Source of the DNA: Chloroflexota bacterium
Lineage (GTDB): Bacteria; Chloroflexota; Limnocylindria; Limnocylindrales; CSP1-4
DNA: 6,524 bases
Assembly (NCBI GenBank): GCA_017882025.1
Contig: JADGQG010000111.1
Span: 1 to 6,524 of the forward strand
Reading direction: 5' to 3'
The notes below the pieces were generated by a model. It did not search any database. It was not told the origin of the DNA and saw only the letters and a program-made list of their open reading frames with translations. Made by a program: the position numbers and the translations under genes. Shown here piece by piece: positions 6,290-6,524 of this stretch; position 1 is the first letter of the stretch, and every line of letters begins with the position of its first letter.

Positions 6290-6524
6290 CGGCCCGGCTC
6301 CCCGGCCGTCTCCGCGATCCGCAGGAGCTCCGCGGCGAGCGCGGGATCGAGCGGCGCGCCCGGCGCCGTCGCGAGCAGCTCGAGTGCCCGCTCGTGGGCT
6401 CGCTCCCGTGCATCCACTCGCGGCGTGCCGTCGGGGGCGGGCGGGCGGCGATCGATGAGCGCTGGGCTCCAGCGCTCGCGCATGTGCCGGCGCGTATGGG
6501 GCTCGGCAAGGAAGTCCCCGCCGG
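6286..6524 (-). CDS. MttB-family methyltransferase, C-terminal fragment (5' part outside window)
   Basis: Only the last 78 residues are inside the window; the reading frame is open to the right edge. The visible part begins GGDFLAEPHTRRHMRERW and continues SPALIDRR. This is the typical C-terminal signature of MttB-family proteins, in which a phenylalanine-leucine, His-Thr and Arg-Glu pattern is followed by a Trp-Pro and an Asp-Arg. It is followed by a helix-rich tail ending RIAETAGEPGR. An internal ATG at 6483-6481 could be taken as the start of a 65-residue protein, but the conserved family motif begins before it, so the true start lies beyond the window. The stop TGA overlaps the GTG of the next mttB-like gene by four bases, which suggests one operon with coupled translation. 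The two proteins are clearly related but well diverged at this end, so this is not a recent duplication. Confidence 0.8.
   Translation of the reverse strand, partial: GGDFLAEPHTRRHMRERWSPALIDRRPPAPDGTPRVDARERAHERALELLATAPGAPLDPALAAELLRIAETAGEPGR
6298..6303 (-). promoter_or_regulatory. Shine-Dalgarno-like site for the full-length mttB-like gene
   Basis: On the minus strand GGGGAG lies eight bases before the GTG at 6289, inside the 3' end of the preceding gene. It supports this GTG as the start and indicates that ribosomes may initiate here as well as arrive by coupling from the upstream gene. Confidence 0.45.

Noticed and set aside
1..6524. Search for a new defence system, mobile element, CRISPR array or RNA gene
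   Set aside because: Read on both strands, the window is filled by five same-strand genes of known families and two short gaps. I saw no repeats with spacers, transposase motifs, tRNA-like folds or attachment sites.

Overview
The window is very GC-rich, with codon third positions dominated by G and C. All five genes lie on the minus strand, so transcription runs from the right edge to the left edge. Three of the four starts that can be seen are GTG. Together with an LppX/LprG-like lipoprotein and what looks like a leaderless promoter, this suggests a high-GC actinomycetote or a high-GC chloroflexote. The sequence does not decide between them, and this placement is inference.

Layout in the direction of transcription: (1) 6524-6286, the C-terminal 78 residues of an MttB-family methyltransferase cut by the window edge. 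(2) 6289-4790, a complete 499-residue MttB-family (COG5598 type, non-pyrrolysine) corrinoid-dependent methyltransferase homologue, whose GTG start overlaps the preceding stop by four bases (GTGA). (3) A 158-bp gap with a weak inverted repeat and a weak promoter candidate. (4) 4631-3846, a 261-residue lipoprotein resembling the LppX/LprAFG family, with a good Shine-Dalgarno sequence. (5) A 74-bp gap ending in a TACAAT box six bases before the next start. (6) 3771-1084, a complete 895-residue PcrA/UvrD-type superfamily 1 DNA helicase. (7) 1087-1, the N-terminal 362 residues of NAD+-dependent DNA ligase LigA, again joined to the gene before it by a GTGA overlap and cut by the left edge.

The window joins two functional blocks. 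The right block is a tandem pair of MttB-like methyltransferases, expected to feed methyl groups from a quaternary or tertiary amine or similar compound to a corrinoid protein. No corrinoid protein, reductive activator or transporter is visible here, so the substrate is open. The left block is the pcrA-ligA DNA repair and replication pair: PcrA unwinds nicked or damaged duplex and LigA seals the nicks. The lipoprotein sits between the blocks with its own ribosome binding site and may be transcribed separately or by read-through.

I see no convincing new system. The points most worth a second look are the tandem overlapping MttB paralogues, the leaderless-looking pcrA start, and low-complexity insertions in LigA and PcrA. 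There is no tRNA, rRNA, CRISPR array, insertion sequence or prophage gene that I can recognise.
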